DNA from: an uncultured Lachnospiraceae bacterium
GTDB taxonomy: Bacteria; Bacillota; Clostridia; Lachnospirales; Lachnospiraceae
Assembly: GCA_910577065.1 (NCBI GenBank)
Contig: CAJTLD010000015.1
Location: forward strand, 259-31,185
Length of the DNA stretch: 30,927 nucleotides
Direction of reading: 5' to 3'
Shown here: positions 24,427 through 30,896 of the stretch, piece by piece
Layout: each line of letters starts with the position of its first letter
Numbering within the stretch: the stretch's first letter is position 1
Made by a program: the position numbers and the translations under genes
Notes under the pieces: model-generated
Told to the model about the DNA's origin: nothing
The model's input: only the letters and a program-made list of their open reading frames with translations
The model's database searches: none

Positions 24427-26583
24427 TTAATCATGAATACTTGCCGAAGCAATTTTTTTGAGACTAGTATTTGCACCATTTTGAACCATATATGTGTATA
24501 ATTTGCTTTTCATAAAATTATACTTATTATCTGACTTTTCCGGAAAAAGTAATAATCCATTTTCAATGTCAATCCAATCACCAGGAAGTTTTTGAAGAAC
24601 ACAATACACGACGTTCTCTAATATCCCTTTTGCCACTTTGTATCTTCTCTCACATTCACCAATATTGTCTGCTTCAGGATGATCTATTAACGTGTTATTA
24701 GTTTTTCTGTACGTATCATGGGCAAACGAATCACTAATATAGTGCATAGCTATGCCCCATATAAAATACTTTCTATTTTTTGCATCTGTTGCTGAATCTT
24801 TTCCATAATTTGCACCCACGGTAGTTCCATAAGTCCGATCCACATAGTTAAAAATCTGCTGCCAGGTTTTATCCAAAACCTTATAAGGCTCACCACTTTT
24901 CATAACAAAAGTATCCCTTATTGCTCTATACCTACTTAGAGTGGACATTCCAGGTATGGATTGCCACTTGTCATCCGTAAACGTGGATGTATCTCCAGAT
25001 TTTAATGCGATTCTCGTAATAAATTCATAAACTGCAACAAAATTAACGCCAGATTTACCATGGAAGTTAGGTAATTTTGTATTATTCAGTTCGGAAATCC
25101 CGTCTGGATAAATAGCTCCTGTCTTCATAATTTTACATCTTTCACTGGTTATTGACAGTCCATTCTGAGCAATTCCATATTCAACAAGCTTCGGATGATC
25201 TTCATTTGTTTTCCATCTTCCACCCACATAATTCTCATCATCGCTTATATACTCAAAGGTTTCCGGCTCTTTGGTATTTTCAGGTAATTTGTCTTCACTT
25301 ACGGAAGTGCCGTCAAAATTCTCCGCAAATTCATCATATATTTCTAATGCATACTCCACATCTAAAAGACCGCAGTCATCGCCGTTTGCTATATTTTTCG
25401 CACTATAAGAAAGTAATTGGCGAATAAATTCATTTGACTTCGAAGGATCCTTCTGCCACAACAAGGACGCCGCTCCGGTTACATGAGGAACTGAAATGCT
25501 GGTTCCCGCTGTAACAGTATTTCCTCCAAAATAGCTGATAACTTTAACATTCTCACCCGGAGCCGCTATTTCCAGTTCATCCCCGGTGTTGCTGAAATCC
25601 GTAATCTGTGCATCGGTTCCGGTAGCTGCCACCGCCATAACCTCCGGGAACGCAGCCGGATATTCCACATCGTCTGCACAGTTACCAGACGCCCCTATCA
25701 TAAGAATTCCTGCTTCATATGCTTCCTGAACTGCATTTTGCAGCGCTTCTGAGTATCTGGACGTACCAAAACTCATATTAATGATCTGTATTCCATTGTC
25801 TATACACCAGTATATGCCTTCTATAATGCGGCTGACAGGGGCTTTATTCATTGCGTCAAGCACTTTTACGGAATATAGATCTACATTTGGATTCACGCCC
25901 TGCACTTCATTCTGCGCAGTGCCTGCAATAATACTGGCAATACCTGTACCATGGCCGCTTACATCCAAAAACATTGGTGATATGTTCCCTTCTTCCGGGA
26001 CAAGATTAACGGAATCCGCCAATTCAATCCCAATTACGTTATCAATTCCGGAATCAAGTACTGCAACTTTGATTTTTACCGGACTGTCGGTTTCTACTTC
26101 ATTTGCATCTACCGCTTTCATGTTCCACTCATAATCTTCCGGCTCTACATTTTCACGGTTCCTAAGCCCATTCCTTTCTTCGCGGATTTTCTTTTTAAGA
26201 GCTGCAACTTCATCGCGTGAAAGAGGAGGATTTTCTTCCCAATCCGGTTCGTCCAATTCGTCCAGTCCATTCGCTTCTATTTCAAAATCCTCTTCAACGA
26301 ACAATACGCCGTTCTCTTTATCAAGCTGATCCGCTTCTGTTTCGGTAAGATCCGCTAATATTACATTGTTTTCTTCTAACGATCCATTCTCGGTAATTGC
26401 TTCGTCGCCAATTTGAGCTGCGGCCTTTGCAAAAGATCTTCGATTATTTGTGAAAACCATATATTTTTTTGTCCTGCCATGATTGGCTGCCATTACATTT
26501 TTACTTGGTATCATTGTGATTAATAATGCCACAGCAACTAAGATACTAATGATTCTTTTTAAATTAATTTTTTTATATGTCAT
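24427..26583 (-). CDS. Secreted subtilisin-like (S8) peptidase fused to a phospholipase-C-like helical domain
   Basis: A 718-residue exported protein. Residues 1-33 are a signal peptide; 38-105 look like an I9-type propeptide (KKYMVFTN ... VLFVEEDFEIEA). The S8 domain (about 150-420) has a complete catalytic set: Asp177 in VAVLDSGID, His211 in SGHGTGIAS, oxyanion Asn301 in GASGNC and Ser362 in GTSISVPHVTG. After a linker (425-500) comes a domain of about 210 residues with no relation to subtilases; its motif IAMHYISDSFAHDTYR (His614, Asp618, His622) resembles the metal-binding helix of zinc-dependent phospholipase C/P1-nuclease-like folds. The assignment of this second domain is tentative. 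ATG 26583 is preceded by AGAGG at 8 nt. The gene is AT-richer than the housekeeping blocks. It is downstream of a kinase/regulator pair and upstream of the copy-2 repeat gene. Confidence 0.85.
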   Translation of the reverse strand: MTYKKINLKRIISILVAVALLITMIPSKNVMAANHGRTKKYMVFTNNRRSFAKAAAQIGDEAITENGSLEENNVILADLTETEADQLDKENGVLFVEEDFEIEANGLDELDEPDWEENPPLSRDEVAALKKKIREERNGLRNRENVEPEDYEWNMKAVDANEVETDSPVKIKVAVLDSGIDNVIGIELADSVNLVPEEGNISPMFLDVSGHGTGIASIIAGTAQNEVQGVNPNVDLYSVKVLDAMNKAPVSRIIEGIYWCIDNGIQIINMSFGTSRYSEALQNAVQEAYEAGILMIGASGNCADDVEYPAAFPEVMAVAATGTDAQITDFSNTGDELEIAAPGENVKVISYFGGNTVTAGTSISVPHVTGAASLLWQKDPSKSNEFIRQLLSYSAKNIANGDDCGLLDVEYALEIYDEFAENFDGTSVSEDKLPENTKEPETFEYISDDENYVGGRWKTNEDHPKLVEYGIAQNGLSITSERCKIMKTGAIYPDGISELNNTKLPNFHGKSGVNFVAVYEFITRIALKSGDTSTFTDDKWQSIPGMSTLSRYRAIRDTFVMKSGEPYKVLDKTWQQIFNYVDRTYGTTVGANYGKDSATDAKNRKYFIWGIAMHYISDSFAHDTYRKTNNTLIDHPEADNIGECERRYKVAKGILENVVYCVLQKLPGDWIDIENGLLLFPEKSDNKYNFMKSKLYTYMVQNGANTSLKKIASASIHD

Positions 26584-26690
26584 ATTATATTCCTCTCTTC
26601 TGATTATTATCACCGTTTACCTGCTGTATCCTTCATATTTTCATTTTTATACAATCATAGGCAACACCTCTTTTCTTTTACTACATAAAC

Positions 26691-26750
26691 ATAGTAACAC
26701 ATTTTTTCTGACTTATGTTTATTTTGTCATAAGAGGTGTCTGTATAGGCA
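26691..26750 (-). promoter_or_regulatory. Promoter and shared upstream element, copy B
   Basis: This is the counterpart of 22893-22952, in the same orientation and with the same spacing to the -10. On the minus strand it begins TGCCTATA (26750) and ends with an extended -10 TGT-TACTAT (-10 at 26696-26691), about 108 nt before the subtilase start codon. The core reads as an imperfect 12-bp tandem repeat (CCTATACAGACA, CCTCTTATGACA). Confidence 0.6.
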
Positions 26751-26776
26751 TGAAATGCAAAAAACAATAAATACAA

Positions 26777-26797
26777 GGAATACCGCCCCGGCAATCC
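26777..26797 (-). terminator. Possible terminator after the histidine kinase gene
   Basis: On the minus strand GGGAT and ATTCC can pair around a smaller GCC/GGT stem, and a U-rich stretch containing TTTTTT follows. The stem is imperfect, with G-U pairs and a bulge, so some read-through into the subtilase gene is likely. Confidence 0.4.
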
Positions 26798-26801
26798 CAT
26801 C

Positions 26802-28124
26802 CTAAATAATCGGAAGCACAACACACGTTTCAAATAAACAGCCTTTTATTTCACGCATAATCTGTCCATTATATTTCTCTACAATAGAATCCACATGCTT
26901 TAGCCCTATCCCATGGAATCCTTCTTTTTTTAAGCTTAAATACCGGTTCCCGCTGCACTTAAGTTCCCCATTAAAGCTATTGCTAATTGTAAGCACCATG
27001 TTCCTTCCTTTTACAAGCAGAGAAATATCTATAAAACGTTTCCCTTCATCTTTTCTTATCCGCTCACACGCATCAATGGCATTATCTAATAAATTCCCCA
27101 CAACAGAACAAAAATCATGGTCTTCCATATTCATTTCCTTACCAAGCGACACAGCCTGAATATTGGTCTCTATATCCTTTGTCTGCGCCAGCCACAATTT
27201 AGAACTGACCACCGCGTCCAGTATCAGGTTGCCCGTCTGCAAAGTTCTTTTTACTTTTTCCGGCTCATGGCTTATCTGATCAATAAAATCCAGGGCTTTG
27301 TCCGTTTCGTTCTCTTCAATCATCGCCCGCAACGCTACAAGGTTCGTATTGTAATCATGCCGCCAATTCCGCATATCCGCATACATCACATCAATTTCCT
27401 GATAAAAGATCTGCTCCAGTTCCGCGCGCTGTAAACTGGCTGACAGGTTTATGTTCTCTTCTTCCTCGCGGATAAATAATTCATACGTCACAAAAAGCGC
27501 AATCAATTGCAGTAAAAGCAATGCTGCAATCCAGATCAGCGCCCGATGGGTATGATGCTGCTGATTATCCATGCCGGGCGTCTGGACATAATACCAGATA
27601 AACATCAAGCACATGAAATCCAGAATGGCCATGCTGCATAACGCCAGGATGGGTTTTCTTTTCAGGCTCTGGATTGGCTGCTGCTTTTTTGCCAGTACAT
27701 AAAATACGGTAACTTGCGTCATCTTTGTAAATATTAACGACAATAATCTGGTCATATCCCGTGTTTCCAAAGTCTGCTGGTAAGTGGCATTCGTCATCAG
27801 GGCGGCAATGCCCGCCCCAACCAGGGAAACCGCCATGCTTATTGCAGCCAGCAGGAACACACCCATAGCTTTTTGCAGAAAAAGGCCGTCTTTTAATACC
27901 AGCAAATAAACAAACAGCAATACAAAAACCGTAATATCATATACAGAAGGCGGCCACTTCAAAAAAGTACCCATAATCCCCCATATGACAATTGCAAAAT
28001 AAGCTGTGGCATCCGGCCAAACGCAATCATATTTTGCCTGAAAACGCTTACTTAAAAAAAATAAATAAGCAAAGCTTTCCACAAGGATTGGAATCGTTTC
28101 GATTATAATCCAATCTAATCCCAT
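26802..28124 (-). CDS. GHKL sensor histidine kinase (AgrC-like architecture)
   Basis: A 440-residue membrane sensor. Residues 1-215 contain about six hydrophobic segments without an obvious ligand-binding domain. A short coiled region (220-245) leads to the phosphoacceptor motif NWRHDYNT (His256). The GHKL ATPase domain has the N box VVGNLLDNAIDAC (341-353) and the G box GFHGIGLKHVDSIVEKYNG (402-420). This plan is that of AgrC/VirS-type kinases that pair with LytTR regulators. The ATG at 28124 is chosen because GAGG lies 8 nt upstream; a GTG at 28133 would overlap the regulator stop codon. No agrB/agrD-like peptide maturation gene is visible nearby, so the signal is unknown. Confidence 0.92.
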   Translation of the reverse strand: MGLDWIIIETIPILVESFAYLFFLSKRFQAKYDCVWPDATAYFAIVIWGIMGTFLKWPPSVYDITVFVLLFVYLLVLKDGLFLQKAMGVFLLAAISMAVSLVGAGIAALMTNATYQQTLETRDMTRLLSLIFTKMTQVTVFYVLAKKQQPIQSLKRKPILALCSMAILDFMCLMFIWYYVQTPGMDNQQHHTHRALIWIAALLLLQLIALFVTYELFIREEEENINLSASLQRAELEQIFYQEIDVMYADMRNWRHDYNTNLVALRAMIEENETDKALDFIDQISHEPEKVKRTLQTGNLILDAVVSSKLWLAQTKDIETNIQAVSLGKEMNMEDHDFCSVVGNLLDNAIDACERIRKDEGKRFIDISLLVKGRNMVLTISNSFNGELKCSGNRYLSLKKEGFHGIGLKHVDSIVEKYNGQIMREIKGCLFETCVVLPII

Positions 28125-28129
28125 ACCAT

Positions 28130-28831
28130 TCACCTCACCTGGAAATTTATAAATGCGTCTTTTACCCGTTTCGTGTTATTACGGCTTAACGGCAATCCCT
28201 TTTGGTTAAACAACACCAATGAATTACCGCATATGCGTTCCACTTTAAAAATGTTCACAATATGGCTGCGATGGCAGGGGACAAAATATTCGGGCAGCAT
28301 TTCATTCAGTTCTTTTGCCGATTTCCGTATCGTATAGGACGTGTCTGCCGTAAACAGTTCGGCATAGTGGGCAGACATGGATATACAGTATATGTCGTCC
28401 AAAAAAACTTTACATTGCTCTTTTCCCTTTGCCGCTATAAAGAAACTGTTTCTGCGGGAGTTATAAATCAAAAAAGCCTTATCCAATGTCGGCAGCAGCT
28501 TTGCCGCTGATACCGGCTTAATCAGATAATTCAAAGCTTCGACATTATATCCGCACAGGCTATACTGCCTGAAACTCGTAACAAACACAATCAAGATATT
28601 CTTGTCTTTTTTCCGGATGTTCCCGGCAAGCTGCACGCCGTCCATACTTTTCATTTTTATATCCAAAAAAACCAGGTCGCTGGGAACCTCCGGCCAGGAC
28701 ATAGTAAAACTTTCCGCACTGTCATAATATTGAAGCCCGACTTCCACTTTTCTGTCAGCAGCCCAATCTTTAATCAGTTCGGCCAAACGTTCCTGCGCAT
28801 TTCTGTCATCGTCACAAATTGCTATATGCAA
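28130..28831 (-). CDS. LytTR-family response regulator
   Basis: A 233-residue response regulator. The receiver domain (1-120) has acidic pocket CDDD (6-9), phosphoacceptor Asp57 in LVFLDIKM and Lys105 in YLIKPV. The C-terminal LytTR DNA-binding domain (about 130-230) includes FFIAAKGKEQCKVFLDDIYC, the YFVPCHRSHIVNI block and LPLSRNNTKRVKDAF. The start is TTG at 28831, since AGAGGAGG lies 8 nt upstream; the GTG at 28840 would sit inside that site. It precedes the kinase gene by only 5 nt and is co-transcribed with it. LytTR regulators typically activate exported-factor genes, which fits the protease and repeat-protein genes downstream. Confidence 0.94.
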   Translation of the reverse strand: MHIAICDDDRNAQERLAELIKDWAADRKVEVGLQYYDSAESFTMSWPEVPSDLVFLDIKMKSMDGVQLAGNIRKKDKNILIVFVTSFRQYSLCGYNVEALNYLIKPVSAAKLLPTLDKAFLIYNSRRNSFFIAAKGKEQCKVFLDDIYCISMSAHYAELFTADTSYTIRKSAKELNEMLPEYFVPCHRSHIVNIFKVERICGNSLVLFNQKGLPLSRNNTKRVKDAFINFQVR

Positions 28832-28860
28832 TATGAACACCTCCTCTGTCAGCTATGGTT

Positions 28861-28890
28861 ATACTATTCCTCAGATAGCTTCTATGCCAA
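28861..28890 (-). promoter_or_regulatory. Promoter of the regulator/kinase operon
   Basis: On the minus strand TTGGCA (28890-28885), an 18-nt spacer and TAGTAT (28866-28861) form a plausible SigA promoter about 30 nt before the TTG start codon. Confidence 0.55.
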
Positions 28891-28902
28891 ACTATGTATA
28901 AG

Positions 28903-28938
28903 TACATATAACATCCCAAACGCATGAAGTTATATGTA
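28903..28938. promoter_or_regulatory. Inverted repeat upstream of the regulator promoter
   Basis: TACATATAAC and GTTATATGTA are perfect 10-bp arms with a 16-nt spacer, just upstream of the -35. A further TATGTA half site lies at 28894-28899 and is inverted relative to TACATA at 28903-28908. The position suits an activator or autoregulatory site. Confidence 0.5.
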
Positions 28939-29351
28939 TGTTCAACATGGATTCCTTATCCTTTATGAATTTTTTTGGCATTTACGTTACTACTGCGGAT
29001 TGGATTAAATGGTATCGCATATATTATAACAGATGTTTGGAATCCTGTGTTTATTTTAACATAAATGGTAACGATCGCGGCATGAATTGCATCTGCATTA
29101 CCACTTTTTTGAGAAGGCATTCACCCCAGAACATGTTTGAAAAATCATTCCCGTCATCTGCATCCCCCACTTAGCGTGATATTTGCTCCAAATGCGGCCA
29201 ACGCAGCCCACTTTACATCCACATACAGCCCCGCAGACGGCGAATATAACCTTCTGCAGACAGGCGCGGATGCCGCCGTTTTCCGGCGCAAGGCAGTTTC
29301 CGCTGCCGCAGCGCTCCCATTGATGGACGGCTTCCCACGTTCTTGGATTTG
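28939..29351. other. Intergenic region without a supportable gene
   Basis: The first 150 nt are AT-rich and contain TATA-like sequence near 29018-29031. The part from about 29190 to 29340 is clearly GC-richer. Short open frames occur on both strands, up to 92 codons, but none has a ribosome binding site or recognisable sequence. The GC-rich part could be a relic of a lost gene. Confidence 0.4.
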
Positions 29352-29360
29352 TGCTATAAT
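29352..29360 (+). promoter_or_regulatory. Extended -10 promoter of the methyltransferase gene
   Basis: TGC-TATAAT, a perfect extended -10 element, lies 45 nt before the start codon. The hexamer at 17 bp upstream (TTCCCA) is weak, as is usual with extended -10 promoters. Confidence 0.65.
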
Positions 29361-29404
29361 GGCGGCAGATATCAAACCAAATCAGAACAGGAGAATCGCC
29401 AAAT

Positions 29405-30133
29405 ATGAACAATGAATACGATGACGAAAAATTTTTCGAGGAATACGGAAAAATGTCCCGCAGCAGAGACGGTTTGAGCGCCGCAGGAGAATGGCGCCAG
29501 TTAAAGTCTCTGTTTCCTTCACTCCAGGGAAAAACAGTCCTTGATTTGGGATGCGGTTATGGCTGGCATTGCACCTTTGCGGCAGGCCAAGGAGCGGCAC
29601 GCGTACTGGGGATTGACTTGAGCAAAAAAATGATTGGAGAGGCAAAAAAACGAAACACGAAAAAACAAATCGAATACCGCATCTGCGGAATAGAGGAATA
29701 TGAGTACCCGGAATGTATGTGGGATTGTGTCTTTTCCAACCTGGCTCTCCACTATATTGAGGATATTGAAAAAATATTTCAAATGGTATATAGAACATTG
29801 AAGCGGGGAGGAGTATTTATTTTTAATATGGAACATCCTGTTTTTACCGCGGGAGTAGGGCAGGACTGGATTTATACAGAATCCGGAACGCCCAAATACT
29901 GGCCGGTTGATAACTATTTTACTTCCGGAAAGCGAAATACACGTTTTTTAGGATGCAATGTAGTAAAACAACACCACACGCTCACGCAAATATTGATGGG
30001 ATTATTGAATAACGGTTTTGAACTTAAGGCGGTAGAAGAAGCCGAGCCGCCCGAAGAAATGATGAGTATTCCAGGAATGAAAGATGAATTGCGCCGTCCG
30101 ATGATGTTATTAATAAAAGCCAACAAAAAATAG
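29405..30133 (+). CDS. Class I SAM-dependent methyltransferase
   Basis: A 242-residue cytoplasmic methyltransferase of the UbiE/SAM-binding type. Motif I is VLDLGCGYGWHCTFAA (about 46-61), the acidic residue at the end of strand 2 is in VLGIDLSKKMI, and motif post-II/III is DCVFSNLALHYIEDIEKIF, followed by LKRGGVFIFNMEHPVF. The C-terminal part resembles methyltransferases acting on small molecules, but the substrate cannot be named. GGAG lies 11 nt before the ATG, a rather long spacing. It is a single gene with its own promoter, between two non-coding stretches, and has no functional link that I can see to its neighbours. Confidence 0.9.
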   Translation: MNNEYDDEKFFEEYGKMSRSRDGLSAAGEWRQLKSLFPSLQGKTVLDLGCGYGWHCTFAAGQGAARVLGIDLSKKMIGEAKKRNTKKQIEYRICGIEEYEYPECMWDCVFSNLALHYIEDIEKIFQMVYRTLKRGGVFIFNMEHPVFTAGVGQDWIYTESGTPKYWPVDNYFTSGKRNTRFLGCNVVKQHHTLTQILMGLLNNGFELKAVEEAEPPEEMMSIPGMKDELRRPMMLLIKANKK

Positions 30134-30149
30134 ATATCCGCAGATAATT

Positions 30150-30350
30150 GACTGCGAACTGCGCAGCAAGCGCGAAGTTGCAAGCTGAACTGTTGTTACG
30201 GTTCACTCCTGGGCCGTGCACTGCGCTGCACGGCCACAGGCCAATACCGTAATAGGGCCAGAATCCGGCCTCTTGCCGTAAGGCAACTTTCAATAGGCCG
30301 GATTCGTTACTGTGAACACCATGGGTGCGAACAGTAACGAACTGTTACGA
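30150..30350. repeat. Cluster of nested inverted repeats
   Basis: This 200-bp gene-free stretch has several strong dyads: CCTG+GGCCGTGCA (30208-30220) with TGCACGGCC+A+CAGG (to 30240); GAATCCGGCCT (30261-30271) with AGGCCGGATTC (30295-30305), enclosing TTGCC-GTAA-GGCAA; and TTCGTTACTGT (30303-30313) with ACAGTAACGAA (30331-30341). TTACGG (30196) and CCGTAA (30247) enclose the first hairpin. No U-run and no reading frame go with them. It could be a structured RNA, a non-autonomous mobile element or a recombination site. Confidence 0.6.
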
Positions 30351-30377
30351 AACTATGGCCTTTATTATCCATAATCA

Positions 30378-30406
30378 TTGAGATTCTGCAATTTATATGT
30401 TACACT
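30378..30406 (+). promoter_or_regulatory. Promoter of the 39-codon gene
   Basis: TTGAGA (30378-30383), a 17-nt spacer ending TGT (extended -10) and TACACT (30401-30406) make a good SigA-type promoter. Transcription would start near 30413, leaving a leader of about 45 nt. Confidence 0.7.
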
Positions 30407-30456
30407 TAATAAATGATCATTAAAAGATGTTTCGTCAACAGGAAGGAGATGTTTAT

Positions 30457-30576
30457 ATGGAAATTCTGATTACACTCGCAACTGCAGTTACGGAATGCAC
30501 AGCCTGGCATCATATCTTCAAATGGCTCGAAACCCCCGCTGCGCAAAGTACAAAAGCAACATGGGAAGACGCATAG
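30457..30576 (+). CDS. Small protein of 39 residues, possible type I toxin-like peptide
   Basis: A short gene with a strong ribosome binding site (GGAAGGAG, 7-8 nt before ATG 30457) and its own promoter. The product starts MEILITLATAV and continues with ECTAWHHIFKWLE, then a polar tail ending in TAG at 30574. A short hydrophobic N-terminus followed by a Trp-containing amphipathic stretch and a charged tail is the general plan of small membrane peptides, including type I toxins, but the hydrophobic run is short and contains Glu13, so a membrane span is not certain. I recognise no family with confidence. A possible antisense promoter overlaps its stop codon, and two structured RNAs lie downstream. 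That it is translated is inference from the promoter and ribosome binding site. Confidence 0.55.
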   Translation: MEILITLATAVTECTAWHHIFKWLETPAAQSTKATWEDA

Positions 30577-30602
30577 GACAATGCGTTTATTGGACGAGTC
30601 AA
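30573..30602 (-). promoter_or_regulatory. Possible antisense promoter over the 39-codon gene
   Basis: On the minus strand TTGACT (30602-30597), an 18-nt spacer and TCCTAT (30578-30573) could start an RNA near 30566 that runs antisense through the small gene. The -35 is good but the -10 matches only half of the consensus. Confidence 0.3.
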
Positions 30603-30690
30603 ACCCTTTGTTTTCATGTAAAAATTCTTTGAACAGAGTAAGACAATCCCTTTACCGACAGGCGTTTGCAAAGCAAGCGGGAGATTTGAA

Positions 30691-30757
30691 GTTCCATGTG
30701 GACAAAGAATGAAATCCCCAGACCGTGTTGCACCACAGTCCAGGGATTCTTCTTTTT
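30691..30757 (+). ncRNA. Structured RNA or terminator, copy 1 of 2
   Basis: Begins with GTTCCATGTGGACAAAGAA, shared with copy 2. A hairpin follows: AATCCC with GGGATT, then GAC with GTC, a C-A mismatch and GTG with CAC around a 6-nt loop; the flanking AAGAA and TTCTT can extend it. It ends in TTCTTTTT, so it works as a terminator, probably for the 39-codon transcript. A weak promoter of its own (TTGAAC near 30632, then TTTACC) is possible. Confidence 0.6.
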
Positions 30758-30773
30758 AAAACAAAAAAGAATC

Positions 30774-30802
30774 TTGCAATCCCAATTTGCATATGCTATA
30801 CT
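30774..30802 (+). promoter_or_regulatory. Promoter of the second structured RNA
   Basis: TTGCAA (30774-30779), a 17-nt spacer ending in TGC (extended -10) and TATACT (30797-30802) form a strong promoter directly between the two RNA copies. Confidence 0.75.
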
Positions 30803-30808
30803 TGCCGT

Positions 30809-30896
30809 AGGCAGAAAGTTATAGCGTTCCATGTGGACAAAGAACGAAATCCCCCAACCGTATTCCCGTACAGTTGAGGGATTCTTCTTTTCTTTT
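30809..30896 (+). ncRNA. Candidate small RNA, copy 2 of 2
   Basis: About 90 nt from the expected transcription start to the end of a U-rich tract. It has no reading frame of note. It carries the conserved GTTCCATGTGGACAAAGAA (30826-30844), then the hairpin AATCCC/GGGATT, CAAC/GTTG, GTA/TAC with two C-A mismatches in the same places as the pairing plan of copy 1, and ends TTCTTCTTTTCTTTT. Promoter, compact structure and terminator together point to a stand-alone small RNA. Confidence 0.65.

Noticed and set aside
28938..29174. 78-codon plus-strand frame starting in the regulator upstream region
   Set aside because: No ribosome binding site, unlikely composition, and it begins inside the inverted repeat; treated as chance.
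29098..29415. Frames of 73-104 codons on both strands before the methyltransferase
   Set aside because: They overlap each other on opposite strands, lack ribosome sites and overlap the methyltransferase promoter; possible relic only.
30024..30293. Minus-strand frames of 89 codons across the inverted-repeat cluster
   Set aside because: Antisense to the methyltransferase end or formed by the repeats; no start signals.
26802..30576. Agr-type quorum-sensing system using the 39-residue peptide as signal
   Set aside because: GHKL/LytTR genes are present, but no AgrB-like membrane protease is seen and the peptide lacks an AgrD-like layout; it is also separated by the methyltransferase gene.
30691..30896. 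CRISPR array or retron RNA
   Set aside because: Only two imperfect copies with different internal sequence and no cas or reverse transcriptase gene in the window.
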